A stretch of 64,000 nt of DNA from Bacillota bacterium (GCA_024653485.1 JANLFY010000004.1:62001-126000), one strand, 5' to 3'. Shown: positions 36,188 through 46,198, counted from the first letter of the stretch. Numbers and translations: made by a program. Notes: generated by a model from the sequence alone, not told the origin.

Positions 36188-39100
36188 ATGGGACGGATTA
36201 AGCCGAAGTGGTTGCTTCGCACTGTTCTAGTGGCGCTCGTCGCGGCCGTGGCCCTTCCCGCGATTCCGGTGCTCGCGGCGCCTCCCGAGTACGTGGACAT
36301 CACCGAGCCGACAGGGGCCAGTTGGTTGGCGAGGAAACCGGGCGCGTCGGTCACGGTGGCTTTCCAGTACACTTCCAATCCTAGCGTAGCGCCTACGACG
36401 ACGCGGGCGCTCGCCAGGATCTGCAAGGTGGGCGCGGACCCAAACGATCCGGGGCTCGATACCGTCTTGGTCGAGGCCTGGCAGGATCTACCCAACGGCT
36501 CGGGACTCTCCGCATCGATCAACTTGACGATTCCCGCGGGGCTGCCGGAGGGCAGTTACGATGCGAGAGTCATCTTGACCAACAGCGACGGAAATCCGGT
36601 AACTGACTGGGAGACGGGCGCGATCATCGTGGACAACAGCGTGCCGGACGCCCCGACGAACCTTGGGATCACGCAAGACGCCAATCCGGGGCCTGACGGG
36701 TACGTGAACACAGGCACGCCCACTTTCACTTGGACCGCAGCCACCGACACCGGGAACCCGCCGTCCGGCATTGCGAAGTACTGGATTGAGATCGGTAACG
36801 AGTTCTCGTGGAGAGAGGTCGAGGGAACGAGCTACACCGTGCCCGGCGCGGACGAGCTCGCTCCTGGCCAGTACACCGTTCGCGTGAAGGCGGAAGACAA
36901 GGCGGGCAATACCGGCGTACAAGCGGCTCTGCTTACCTTCATCGTTGACACCGAACCGCCAGACGCTCCAATGCTCACTGGTGAACCACCCTTCACCAAG
37001 GGCACTAGCAACACGGTGGAGTGGGATGCGGTGAGCGATGCGACTACCGGTACGTGTGAGTACTTTGTCGAGGTGAGCGATGACGACTTCGCGACTTCAC
37101 TTGCCTCCAGCGAATGGATACCTGGGACGAGCTGGACGTTCGACGATCTCGAAAGCGGCACTCAATACTACTACCGCGTCAAGGCACGTGACCTTGCGGG
37201 TAGCGAGAGCGACTGGTCCGAGGTAGAGTCTTCGACGCAGGACGACGCACCACCCGAGATCGACATGCAGACCGTCGAGCCCGAGGAAGGGTCATGGAGC
37301 AACGTCGCCAGCTTGACCGTTTCGGTCGAGGTGTCCGACGACATATCGGGTGTGGATGACGAAGCGTCCATCTTCACCGTCGACGGCAACCCGCCCGACG
37401 ACGGCACGCAGAGCTTCTCAGGAGGCGTTCTGAGCGGCCAATTCTCAGAGCTTGTCACTGGAATACACACGGTGTACGTCAAGGCGTTCGACAACGCCGC
37501 GCCTGACGGCAACTCGGCCGAGGCCACGTGGGCGTTCGGGGTGGACCTGATTGGGCCTGTGCACAGCGACTGGCAGCCTCGTGGGTGGATCTCGGACGCC
37601 TCACCTACGGTGAGCGTGAACTACACCGCTGATCCTTCCGGACTTGACATCTCGGCGGAGAACGACATCAGGCTGCGCCGGTCCGACGATGGTGTTATCA
37701 AGGACGGCACGTGGACCGCAACAGGCGGGCCCGACTATCAGAGCGGCACGATCAGCTACGTTCCCGGAAGCCTTACTGACGGCCAGTGGAACGTAGGTTT
37801 GGACATGAAGGATCGAGCGGGAAACACCCTCTCTTGTGGGTGGGTCTTCCTTGTCGACACCACTGCGCCGGCGGCGCCAGGATCGCCGAGCACGACCACG
37901 CCTACGAACGATGCCACGCCGGTCTGGACGTGGGGGGCGTCTGCTGGTGACCCGGTAGCCCCAGACGGGACGAATGGGTCGGGCGTCGACCACTACGAAG
38001 TCAGGATCGGCACGACAGTGGGCGGCGAGGACGTCCTTGCGGCCACGAACGTGGGGAACGTCACGACGTGGGCGTGCGACATCGACCCGGTCACGCCCGG
38101 CGAGCAAGGCCTTGCGGACGGCACCTACTACCTACAGGTGTGCGCCGTGGACGTGCTCGGGAACCGCAGCGCCTGGGTCGGGGACGACACGAGCGTGGTC
38201 GTCATCGATACGACCGAACCGACGCTCGGGTCCAACGGGCCAACAGGGTTCATCAATAACGACAGTCCCACGATACGAGTCTCCTTCGATGACACGGCGG
38301 GACCGGTAAAGACCGGGTACGGCTCGACGACCGCTCTTGACCTCGACAGCACAAGCCTGCTGCCTCCCATTGACGAGCCTTCTGTGGGAGACCTGTCCGG
38401 CGAAATCGAGGAGGACACGTCCGGCCTCGAAGATGGTTCCCACACGGTGAGCATCACCGTGGAAGACAGGGCCGGAAACTCTGCGGCTCTGGAGTGGACC
38501 TTCTTCGTGGATACGACTCCTCCGACGCCGCCCACGGTGAGCGCGGACACCTGGACGAATGACACGACCCCGACGTTCACGTTCAGCGGCGCGAGCGACC
38601 CATCGCCGGGCAGCGGCCTTGCAGGATATGCCGTGGAGATATACTGCGAAGGCTCTCTGGTGAGGGGGCCGTATCAGGTGGCGTACGCGGCTGGCCCGTT
38701 GAGCTGGACGCTGCCTGACGCGGATGCGCTGACTATCGACGATACCTACGAGATCCGGGTGTGGTCCGTGGACGCTGCGGGTAATCAGAGCGAAACCTTC
38801 AGCGGGGCTTATGTGGCCATTGACACGGTCGCCCCGGAGCTGTCGAATGAAAGCCCGACCGACTGGCTCTCCAGCGGCGACGACATCACTCTTCTCTGTT
38901 ACTTCTATGACGAGAGCGGGCTCGATTCGGACCTCACGGAGTTCGTGTTCCACGACGCCGACGACACCGATCCGACGAACGTCCCGATAGGCTCACTACA
39001 CCAACCGGCCTGGGGCGCGACCTCCGGGACTATCTGGTACGGCCCAGCGGACTATGCCGACGGCACGTGGACTGTGGAAGTCCAAGCCTACGACCGGGCG

Positions 39101-41854
39101 GGCAATGCTTCCAACCGGCTCGAGTGGACGTTCCAGGTCGACGCCACGGGGCCGGTTCAGCCTGGCGGACCGGTCGCGGGGAACATAGGGGACGATGGGC
39201 GCTGGTACATCAACACTCTGCGTCCCACCTTCAGTTGGCCGGCCGGGATAGACCCGCCCGCTTCGGACGGGACGGCCGGCTCTGGGGTGGACCGGTACAC
39301 GTTCCAATTTGGAACCTGGGCATCCAAGCCCGGCTCGGAAACAAACGAATGGCCTGAGGCGCTCGTGGACGAGAGCGACATCGCTGCTACGCCGGGCACG
39401 AGCGTGCAGCAGTGGACACCGGCGTCTGATCTTCCGTTGTCCGCGGGCGTGGAGTACTCAGGGCGCGTGAAGGCGTTCGACGCGCTGGGCAACGCCTCTG
39501 AGTGGGCCGACCCCGAGATCGTGTACGACCCCGATCCGCCGACGGCTCCGGGCGCCCCGTCCACGACGAGCCCGACCAGAGACGCCACGCCCGTGTGGAC
39601 GTGGGCCGGCTCGGAGGACGCGATCTCCGGCGTGGCTCTCTACCATATCCAGATCAGGAGAGCCGGTTCCGTGGATTGGGACGTCCTTGACACGGTGCTT
39701 GACATTCCCGACTCCACCAGCAGCCCCGGCGACCAGACGTGGGAGCAGGCTCTGCGGCTCGAGGACGGCACCTACGACATCCGCGTGCAGGCCGTGGACG
39801 TGGCGGGCAACTACTCCGAATGGTCCGGCATCGGCACGGTGACGGTTGACACCACGCCGCCTGGAGTGCCGGGCATGCCGCGGCCTGATGAGAGCCCGAC
39901 CGCCGACGACACACCCACCTGGACGTGGGCTGGTGTCGAGGGAGCGGCGAGCTACAACGTATACCTCGACGACGAGCTGGTCGACAACGTGGATGAGCCC
40001 AGCTACACGGTGCCTGACGAGGACGCGCTCGAGGACGGCGAGCACTACCTGCAGGTGAGCTCGCTCGACGCGCTCGGCAACGAAAGCAAGCTGTCTGAGG
40101 CCGGGTATGTGGTGATAGACACCGCCGAGCCGGAGGCGCCCGGCATGCTCTCGCTGCCGGAGTACACGAAAGACGACAGCGTGACGTTCATCTGGTCCGC
40201 AGTGACCGACGCTGTGGGCTACGACTTCAGCTACAGCGTGGACGGTGGAGAGACGTGGGATCAGGTGGCCGACCTTACGGTGCAGACGTACACGGTAGAC
40301 ATCAGCGGTGCGGAGGATGGCGACGTCATCCAGGGCAAGGTGGTTGCCTATGACGCGGCCGGCAACGTGAGCGACGAGTCGAACGTGGTGTCAACGACCG
40401 TGGACCGGACGGGTCCTGTGGTGACGGCGCAGTGGCCGACCGAACCGGTGGACACGAACGACGCGACGCCGACTTGGGAGTGGAGCGGCGACGATGGTGA
40501 CGGTTGCGGTGTCGCGGGTTACTGGGTAACCCTCGATGAGGACATCACCGTCTGGACGACCGACACCTGGTTCACGCCGGCGTCCCGTCTCGAGGACGGC
40601 GATCACCTAGTGGTGGTCGTGGGCGTTGACGAGCTCGGCAACAAGGGCGAGCCTCTGGTGTTCGCTGTCGTAACGACTGACGCCACGCCGCCTGGAGTGC
40701 CGGGCATGCCGCAGACGACGAGCCCGACCGCCGACGCGACACCCACCTGGACGTGGGCTGGTGTCGAGGGAGCGGCGAGCTACAACGTATACCTCGACGA
40801 CGAGCTGGTCGACAACATGGATGAGCCCAGCTACACGGTGCCTGACGAGGACGCGCTCGAGGACGGCGAGCACTACCTGCAGGTGAGCGCGATCGACGGC
40901 CTCGACAACGAAAGCGCCAAGTCTGAGGCCGGGTATGTGGTGATAGACATGACCGGCCCAGAGGCGCCAGTGGTCATGCGGATCACGCCGAGTCCGTCCA
41001 ACCAGACACCGCAGGTATGGGCCTGGTCGAGACCCTCTGACGCCACGAGGTACGACTTCGGCGAGTCGGTTGACGGAGTCACGCCGCCCGAGACGTACAC
41101 GAACGTGGGCAACGTGGACGTCTACGAGACGAACTTCACGACCGACGGCACCCACTACGTCATGGTCAGGGCATACGACGCTTTGGGTAACGTGGGTGGT
41201 TGGAGCGCGGCTGCCTTTGTCGAGATCGACATGACACCGCCTGGCGTTCCCACGAACCTGGCTGTGCCGAGCCCGACCAGCGACAACACACCGACGTGGA
41301 CATGGACTGCTTCCGAGGGCGACGTCGAAAGATACCAGGTGTCGCTCGACGGCGCGGCGCCCGTGGATGTCGGCGATGCGACCAGCTTCACCGCACCTGC
41401 GCTCGCCGACGGTGTGCACAACCTGAGGGTCAGGGCGCTCGACGACTTGGGTAACCTGAGCGCCTGGGCCGGGCCGGCGGAGGTCCTGGTGGATACGGTG
41501 GCGCCGATCATCACTCTCATCAACCCGGAGAACGGCGCGAGGCTCAACATCACGACGGCGTCCACGATCCTCGCCGAGCTGTTCGACAGAGGCTCGGGCA
41601 TCGACCAGTCCGAGGTATGGCTGAAGATCGATGAGGGCGAATGGGTGGCTCCCACCGCGATAGTGAGTGGCACACTCTATTACGTGGTGAACCTCCCGTT
41701 CGAGGCCTACGACGACAAGTGGCACTCCATCGAGGTCAAGGCAATGGATGTCGTCGGGAACGAGTCGACGATCCACGCCTGCTTCAAGGTGGAGCTCTAC
41801 CGCGAAGGCTTCGGCTTCGGCAGGCTGAGATTCCCCGACGAGGACGCCGACTAG
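36188..41854 (+). CDS. Giant secreted protein of about 18 Ig/FN3-like repeats
   Basis: An 1888-residue exported protein. The signal peptide is KWLLRTVLVALVAAVALPAI then PVLA-AP. The mature protein is almost entirely a string of about 18 beta-sandwich modules of 90-120 residues. Each opens with a (D)xT(P/A)PxxP linker, carries a (T/V)W(T/A)W strand, a D/E-rich G(T/E)Y/H turn and an A/VxDxAGN(x)S motif near the end, as in bacterial Ig-like/FN3-type adhesion repeats. Modules 12 and 15 are nearly identical. It is very acidic with few Lys and no LPxTG, SLH or dockerin signal; it ends GFGFGRLRFPDEDAD. GGGGAG lies seven bases before the ATG. A lipoprotein and an outer-membrane barrel follow, suggesting a surface unit. 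Confidence 0.85.
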   Translation: MGRIKPKWLLRTVLVALVAAVALPAIPVLAAPPEYVDITEPTGASWLARKPGASVTVAFQYTSNPSVAPTTTRALARICKVGADPNDPGLDTVLVEAWQDLPNGSGLSASINLTIPAGLPEGSYDARVILTNSDGNPVTDWETGAIIVDNSVPDAPTNLGITQDANPGPDGYVNTGTPTFTWTAATDTGNPPSGIAKYWIEIGNEFSWREVEGTSYTVPGADELAPGQYTVRVKAEDKAGNTGVQAALLTFIVDTEPPDAPMLTGEPPFTKGTSNTVEWDAVSDATTGTCEYFVEVSDDDFATSLASSEWIPGTSWTFDDLESGTQYYYRVKARDLAGSESDWSEVESSTQDDAPPEIDMQTVEPEEGSWSNVASLTVSVEVSDDISGVDDEASIFTVDGNPPDDGTQSFSGGVLSGQFSELVTGIHTVYVKAFDNAAPDGNSAEATWAFGVDLIGPVHSDWQPRGWISDASPTVSVNYTADPSGLDISAENDIRLRRSDDGVIKDGTWTATGGPDYQSGTISYVPGSLTDGQWNVGLDMKDRAGNTLSCGWVFLVDTTAPAAPGSPSTTTPTNDATPVWTWGASAGDPVAPDGTNGSGVDHYEVRIGTTVGGEDVLAATNVGNVTTWACDIDPVTPGEQGLADGTYYLQVCAVDVLGNRSAWVGDDTSVVVIDTTEPTLGSNGPTGFINNDSPTIRVSFDDTAGPVKTGYGSTTALDLDSTSLLPPIDEPSVGDLSGEIEEDTSGLEDGSHTVSITVEDRAGNSAALEWTFFVDTTPPTPPTVSADTWTNDTTPTFTFSGASDPSPGSGLAGYAVEIYCEGSLVRGPYQVAYAAGPLSWTLPDADALTIDDTYEIRVWSVDAAGNQSETFSGAYVAIDTVAPELSNESPTDWLSSGDDITLLCYFYDESGLDSDLTEFVFHDADDTDPTNVPIGSLHQPAWGATSGTIWYGPADYADGTWTVEVQAYDRAGNASNRLEWTFQVDATGPVQPGGPVAGNIGDDGRWYINTLRPTFSWPAGIDPPASDGTAGSGVDRYTFQFGTWASKPGSETNEWPEALVDESDIAATPGTSVQQWTPASDLPLSAGVEYSGRVKAFDALGNASEWADPEIVYDPDPPTAPGAPSTTSPTRDATPVWTWAGSEDAISGVALYHIQIRRAGSVDWDVLDTVLDIPDSTSSPGDQTWEQALRLEDGTYDIRVQAVDVAGNYSEWSGIGTVTVDTTPPGVPGMPRPDESPTADDTPTWTWAGVEGAASYNVYLDDELVDNVDEPSYTVPDEDALEDGEHYLQVSSLDALGNESKLSEAGYVVIDTAEPEAPGMLSLPEYTKDDSVTFIWSAVTDAVGYDFSYSVDGGETWDQVADLTVQTYTVDISGAEDGDVIQGKVVAYDAAGNVSDESNVVSTTVDRTGPVVTAQWPTEPVDTNDATPTWEWSGDDGDGCGVAGYWVTLDEDITVWTTDTWFTPASRLEDGDHLVVVVGVDELGNKGEPLVFAVVTTDATPPGVPGMPQTTSPTADATPTWTWAGVEGAASYNVYLDDELVDNMDEPSYTVPDEDALEDGEHYLQVSAIDGLDNESAKSEAGYVVIDMTGPEAPVVMRITPSPSNQTPQVWAWSRPSDATRYDFGESVDGVTPPETYTNVGNVDVYETNFTTDGTHYVMVRAYDALGNVGGWSAAAFVEIDMTPPGVPTNLAVPSPTSDNTPTWTWTASEGDVERYQVSLDGAAPVDVGDATSFTAPALADGVHNLRVRALDDLGNLSAWAGPAEVLVDTVAPIITLINPENGARLNITTASTILAELFDRGSGIDQSEVWLKIDEGEWVAPTAIVSGTLYYVVNLPFEAYDDKWHSIEVKAMDVVGNESTIHACFKVELYREGFGFGRLRFPDEDAD
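39852..40120 (+). repeat. Near-identical module copy A within the giant repeat gene
   Basis: This stretch encodes module 12 (PPGVPGMP to GYVVID). It matches 40683-40948 with few differences, apart from one extra codon near the start and a divergent patch around the SSLDALGNESKL segment. Other modules in the gene are far more diverged. Confidence 0.85.
40683..40948 (+). repeat. Near-identical module copy B within the giant repeat gene
   Basis: Module 15, the partner of 39852-40120. Long runs of bases are identical across the NVYLDDELVDN and DEPSYTVPDEDALEDGEHYL coding parts, including synonymous positions, indicating recent duplication or gene conversion. Confidence 0.85.
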
Positions 41855-42061
41855 GAGGGCTTCCCAGGGCTTCCAACGCCCAGAGGCCAGCGGCTGGCTA
41901 TGCGAGGCTCCTGCAGCCAGGGGTGATCCTACTGCGGGAGGACATCGACAAGGAGACGGCGGGGTTGGACGTTGTGCAGCCCGGCCCCGCCGCCCGCCCC
42001 GCGCCTGGGAGCGGGAAGGTGCAAGTGGGGAGCCACCTTGAGCTAAGGAGGGTATGAATAG

Positions 42062-42694
42062 ATGACAAGACGAGTCTTGCTGTTGGCAGTCACAGCATTG
42101 GCCCTCGTCACGGTCTCCGGCTGCATCCGCGGCGGGCAGGCGCCCCCGCCCATCGACGAGGAGGCGATTAAGGCCGGCATCGGTGCAGTCATACACGATT
42201 TCGAGGAAGCCGTGGAGGCCTATGACGTCGACGGAATGCTCGAATGCCTGTCCGGCTCGGGCTTCAAGCTGACGCTGATCGAGGACGGTTACTCGTACGA
42301 CAAGGACTTTGCCACGCTCCAGAGCGAGCTTGAGGCGGATGAGCAGAGCCAGCTCGCCTGGAGGGAGCCTGAACCGGCAGGCTTCGGCTACGCGCTGGAT
42401 CTCAGGCTTGGGACGCAGGTGTTCTCGAGGGTCACAGCCACCGGAGCTATCGTGACCCAGACCCACGAGGTCTACGAGAGCGCGACCGCTCTTGGGATAA
42501 GCCCAGATAGCGCGCTGCTCACGGACAGCGGGGAGATCACCTGGCATTTCGCAAAGATCAGCGGAGAGTGGAAGGCCACAGCCATGACCATCACTTTTGA
42601 GTCTGGTACGAAGCTGCGTGCCACCGCTCGACCGTCGGTCCCGGTGTCCAGAGGCTTTGGCTTCGGTGCCGGGGTTCCAGGCCTTGGGCACTGA
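42062..42694 (+). CDS. Lipoprotein of unknown function
   Basis: A 210-residue lipoprotein. The signal MTRRVLLLAVTALALVTVSG leads to a VSGC lipobox at Cys21. The mature part begins with a helical segment (AIKAGIGAVIHDFEEAVEAY, DVDGMLECLSGSGFKLTL) and strands that recall NTF2/SnoaL-like or nuclear-transport-fold lipoproteins; this is only suggestive. The end, VSRGFGFGAGVPGLGH, shares the GFGFG pentapeptide with the tail of the giant repeat protein just upstream. AAGGAGGG lies nine bases before the ATG. It sits between the giant repeat protein and the barrel and is probably co-transcribed with them. Confidence 0.75.
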   Translation: MTRRVLLLAVTALALVTVSGCIRGGQAPPPIDEEAIKAGIGAVIHDFEEAVEAYDVDGMLECLSGSGFKLTLIEDGYSYDKDFATLQSELEADEQSQLAWREPEPAGFGYALDLRLGTQVFSRVTATGAIVTQTHEVYESATALGISPDSALLTDSGEITWHFAKISGEWKATAMTITFESGTKLRATARPSVPVSRGFGFGAGVPGLGH

Positions 42695-42899
42695 GTTGAC
42701 CTCGTGTACACCGGTTGCGCCTAGCGCAGGCGCAGCGCAGAGGTAGAGAGACCCGGGCTCGGGAGGGCAGGCCGGCGCGCCTGCCCTCCTGTCGAGCGGG
42801 GGCATCGAGCGGGGAAGCATTGAACCGGAGTATGGACAAGCTTGCCTGCTCTGGCGGATAGCGCGCAGTCGTCGAACACTAGGATCGGAGGCATCTCAG

Positions 42900-44855
42900 A
42901 TGGCAACCGCGCGGCACAGCAGATACGCGGCAACGGTCCTCCTCCTTGTCATCGGCTGCCTCGCGTTCGTGGCACCTGTCGGCCAGGCTCAGGAGACACC
43001 ACAGACTGACGAGCCGGCCGAGCTCGTGCCGGTCGACGCGGCGGCCGACATCTTCCCACCAGTCCTCAAGGTCGTCTCACCCGTGGAAGGCGCTACCGTG
43101 ACCACTGGCAGGCCCTCCATCGAAGTGGCTTTCGAGGACGTGGGTTCGGGCATAGACGAGGCGACTTTGCGTCTTTCCGTCGATAACGTGGACGTAACCT
43201 CCATGGCTGTCGTGTGGCCGGAGCTTGCCGGGTCAATTGCGGGCTCTTTCAGGGCATCAGGTAAGGTCAGGTACAGGCCTGCCGTGCCGCTTGCTCGGGG
43301 CAATCACGAGGTGCATTTCAGCGTTCGAGACCGCGCGGGGAACCTCGCCGAGGTGGGATGGACCTTCGAGGTAGAGCCGTTCTTCGAGGGTCTTGAAGTG
43401 GGAGGCAGGAACACCCTCAAGATCGAATGGTACCCTATCTCAAAGGCAACGGACGCACTGGACCTTACAGTGCAGGCGAGACTCGCGTCTTCCGACTTGC
43501 GCCTTAGACTCCAAGGCCGTGGGACGAACTACCCTGGTGGGAACCCACTCTTCAGCCACGGTGAGTACAATGCTTACCTGGATAGATACTCTCTCGAATT
43601 CCGTAGAGGCTCGTCCACCGTCGCCGCCGGACATGCCTCGATCCCGATCTCATCCGAGATATTCCAGGTCAGCCGGGAGGTTAGGGGCGTCGTGGCGAGC
43701 ACTTCGGTTCGCCTCCCGGCGGGACAGCACGACATCTCCGCCTTCTACGGCAAGCTCGCAAGCTCGAGCGGCCTGCAGCTCTCAGTATACGATGTAGTGG
43801 GCTTCAGCGAACGATGGAAGGCGAAAAGCGGCCTGACGCTCGGTGCGACGTGCGTCTCGATGGACAAGGGAGGGTCCGATGGACGTCTGATGTTGGGAGC
43901 CACCTGTCAGACGCAAGTGGCCGGGAGGTCCAGCCTCGGACTCGAGATGGTGTACGGAATGACGAGGGACGGCACAGAGGCCGGAGCCGGCTTTGCCGCC
44001 CACTTCGACGTGCCGTTCGCGTCGTCGTCCTTGGGCATGGATGTTGCGCTGATCCAGCCGGGATATCCTCTCCCCGGCGCACCGGCTTCGCTCTCTCCTC
44101 AAAGGGGCGGGGTGGCACGGTATGGGCTCCGGACGATGGCGAAGGTCTCCGCGAAGGGCGTCCTCAATGTGAACGCGGCTCTCACCCGCGACAATCTGGA
44201 CGGCTCCGCGCCATACACCGTGAACCGTCTCAACCTGGCTGCAACATACTACTATCCTCTGGCAGTGGGCTGGAACGTGCGCTCGTCGTACCAGGGCGAG
44301 CTCAAGCAGAGCGACGATCGTCCGAACCGCACCATAGACTCGGTTTCGGCGACCGCGTCGCTGGGAGTGTCAGGACAGCTCCGCGCATGGGGAAGTAAGC
44401 TGGCCATTCAGGGAACGTACTCCGCTGGTTCGACGGAGGACCGCGTCTTGGGGAAGACGTCACGGGTCGCGTGGTTGTCTGCTTCATGCTCAGCTCCGAT
44501 CGGGTCGTGGAGCGCAGTTGGAAGGCTTGACATGTCCCGGAAGGAATCGCTGGACGACGGACAGCGCACGGACTCGGCAACCGCGAGGGTGACGGCAAGC
44601 GGGCAGATCGTGCCGAACCGCCTCCAGGGGACGCTCACTCTCTTCACGACGGCAAGCGATAGCTTCAGCGGGCCGTCCTCAGCACCTATACAGCGCAAGA
44701 CCGAGACGGGTTTCGAGGGTACGGTCAAACTCGCCGTCGGAAAACGGTCCACGGCCTCTGTGGTCTTCAGAGAGTCGTGGTGGACGCAGGAGGACGCGTC
44801 TCTCAAGAACGGTCATAACCGCACGCTCAATCTAGAGTGGGTGGTAGCGTTCTGA
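42900..44855 (+). CDS. Predicted outer-membrane beta-barrel with N-terminal Ig-like domain
   Basis: A 651-residue exported protein. The signal ends near VGQAQ-ET. Residues 50-155 form an Ig-like module (VVSPVEGATVTTGRPSIEVA, GSGIDEATLRLSVDN, FSVRDRAGNLAEVGWTF) resembling the last module of the giant repeat protein. From residue 165 to the end there are about 20 alternating amphipathic strands with short Gly/Asp/Ser turns, finishing NRTLNLEWVVAF, with terminal Phe as in outer-membrane barrels. The start ATG follows GGAGG. The most economical view is an outer-membrane anchor or transporter for the giant protein encoded upstream, an inference from context. Confidence 0.73.
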   Translation: MATARHSRYAATVLLLVIGCLAFVAPVGQAQETPQTDEPAELVPVDAAADIFPPVLKVVSPVEGATVTTGRPSIEVAFEDVGSGIDEATLRLSVDNVDVTSMAVVWPELAGSIAGSFRASGKVRYRPAVPLARGNHEVHFSVRDRAGNLAEVGWTFEVEPFFEGLEVGGRNTLKIEWYPISKATDALDLTVQARLASSDLRLRLQGRGTNYPGGNPLFSHGEYNAYLDRYSLEFRRGSSTVAAGHASIPISSEIFQVSREVRGVVASTSVRLPAGQHDISAFYGKLASSSGLQLSVYDVVGFSERWKAKSGLTLGATCVSMDKGGSDGRLMLGATCQTQVAGRSSLGLEMVYGMTRDGTEAGAGFAAHFDVPFASSSLGMDVALIQPGYPLPGAPASLSPQRGGVARYGLRTMAKVSAKGVLNVNAALTRDNLDGSAPYTVNRLNLAATYYYPLAVGWNVRSSYQGELKQSDDRPNRTIDSVSATASLGVSGQLRAWGSKLAIQGTYSAGSTEDRVLGKTSRVAWLSASCSAPIGSWSAVGRLDMSRKESLDDGQRTDSATARVTASGQIVPNRLQGTLTLFTTASDSFSGPSSAPIQRKTETGFEGTVKLAVGKRSTASVVFRESWWTQEDASLKNGHNRTLNLEWVVAF

Positions 44856-44938
44856 CGGGCCGGTCTTGGCGGCCGGTCTCGGTTTGTGAGGGTGCCCTGG
44901 AAGCGGTTTCGGCGGCGGAATTTCGCGAGCTTCGGTGC

Positions 44939-46015
44939 TCAGGTGCGTACCGGCGGCGCTGGCCTCGAATGCGGCCACATGGTGGCGGTCTCCGCTCTTC
45001 TGGCCGCGGACTCTCGCACTGTCAGGGTGAGGGGAAACAGCACGTGCCGTTCTGAAGGGCTCTGCCTTTCCACGAGCCTTATGAGCAGCTCAGCCGCGGC
45101 TTGGCCAAGGCGATAGATGGGCTGCGTGACTGTTGTGAGGGCGGGGGTCACGTACGCACCCAGGGCGATTCCGTCGAACCCCACCACCGAGAGATCTTGT
45201 GGTACCCTGAGGCCGCGTTGCCTTGCGGCGTTTATCGCACCTATTGCCATCATGTCATTGGATGCGAACACCGCAGTGACACCGGTGTTTCGATCGAGGA
45301 TGTCCATGGTCGCGCGGTAGCCTCCGGGCTCCGTGAAATCCCCTTGCGCGATTCGCGACTCATCATGGGGGATGCCGTGGCGGGCGAGGGCTGCTCGATA
45401 TCCTTCAAGTCTGCGGAACGTGGCGGTCTGGTCAGGTGGGCCCGCGATGCACGCGATGTTCCTGTGCCCAAGGCTGACGAGATAGTCCACGGCCATCTCC
45501 ACGCCGGCTTCATTGTCTCCGTCAACCCAGCATACGTCGCTGTTTCGACCGGGGTTGCCCAAGAACACGAAGGGAATGCCGCGCTCTTTGAGGAAGTCCA
45601 CCCGCTCGTCGGTGATCCTGGGCTCTGTCAAAATGAGTCCGTCCACCCGTCGGGAGCTCACGATCTCCGCGAAGGTCGTGCTGCCCGACGGCCCGCCCTG
45701 GGACGCTCTCGGGCTTGACAGCAGTATCGAGAACCCCTTGGTGACAGCGTAGTCTCCTATGCCGCCCACGAATTCCAGAAAGAACGGGTCGGACAGGGAA
45801 CGGGGCGCGAACGGGATGACGAGGCCGATGACGTTGGTGCGGCGTCGCGCAAGACCGCTCGCGGCGGAGTGCGGCCTGTAATTGAGTTCGCGAGCGAGAT
45901 GCTGGACTCGCGCGCGCGTCTCGCTGCTTACGCGCGGGTCGCCTGCGAGAGCTCTCGACACGGTTGACTTGGAGATCTTCAGCCACTCGGCAAGGTCCTG
46001 CATGGTGACGGGCAC
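44939..46015 (-). CDS. LacI-family transcriptional regulator
   Basis: A 358-residue regulator. The DNA-binding domain is VTMQDLAEWLKISKSTVSRA, with the hinge region RPHSAASGLARRRTNVIGLV. A periplasmic-binding-protein-like sugar domain covers about residues 62-340 (GLILTEPRITDERVDFLKER, HRNIACIAGPPDQTATFRRL, AVFASNDMMAIGAINAARQR, DLSVVGFDGIALGAYVTP). The GTG start has AAGGAGG eight bases upstream. A perfect LacI-type palindrome lies 237 bases upstream at 46252-46265, so autoregulation is likely. No sugar gene is adjacent on the same strand; its targets may be the transport genes further along. Confidence 0.92.
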   Translation of the reverse strand: MPVTMQDLAEWLKISKSTVSRALAGDPRVSSETRARVQHLARELNYRPHSAASGLARRRTNVIGLVIPFAPRSLSDPFFLEFVGGIGDYAVTKGFSILLSSPRASQGGPSGSTTFAEIVSSRRVDGLILTEPRITDERVDFLKERGIPFVFLGNPGRNSDVCWVDGDNEAGVEMAVDYLVSLGHRNIACIAGPPDQTATFRRLEGYRAALARHGIPHDESRIAQGDFTEPGGYRATMDILDRNTGVTAVFASNDMMAIGAINAARQRGLRVPQDLSVVGFDGIALGAYVTPALTTVTQPIYRLGQAAAELLIRLVERQSPSERHVLFPLTLTVRESAARRAETATMWPHSRPAPPVRT

Positions 46016-46132
46016 GTCGTCATCCTCCTTGGCCTGACGCCGGCATTCCGGCCAAACCCGCGTCCACTTCGACGGTCAAGACCAGCAGACACCAGCTCGC
46101 CTCCGTCGGCCCGAGGCTTAGGCGGGCTCTGA

Positions 46133-46198
46133 GACTGAGATCGGCCGTCAGGCTGAGATCGGCCATGAGACAGAGACCGGACGTGAGACTGAGACCGC
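46133..46198. repeat. 18-bp tandem repeat, about four units
   Basis: Units begin at 46133, 46151, 46169 and 46187, for example GACTGAGATCGGCCGTCA and GGCTGAGATCGGCCATGA. The array lies in the 662-base gap between the LacI gene and the L,D-transpeptidase gene. The remaining part of this gap has no supportable gene. Confidence 0.7.

Noticed and set aside
41923-42057. A 45-codon frame (MILLREDIDKETAGLD...) between the giant repeat gene and the lipoprotein gene
   Set aside because: The frame reads like protein and ends at the next ribosome site, but its GTG has no usable ribosome site and no homologous family is recognised; more likely chance coding potential in GC-rich DNA.
42054-42065. Three-codon frame ATG AAT AGA TGA overlapping the lipoprotein start
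   Set aside because: Too short to be a leader with function, and the AAGGAGGG site is better placed for the lipoprotein ATG.
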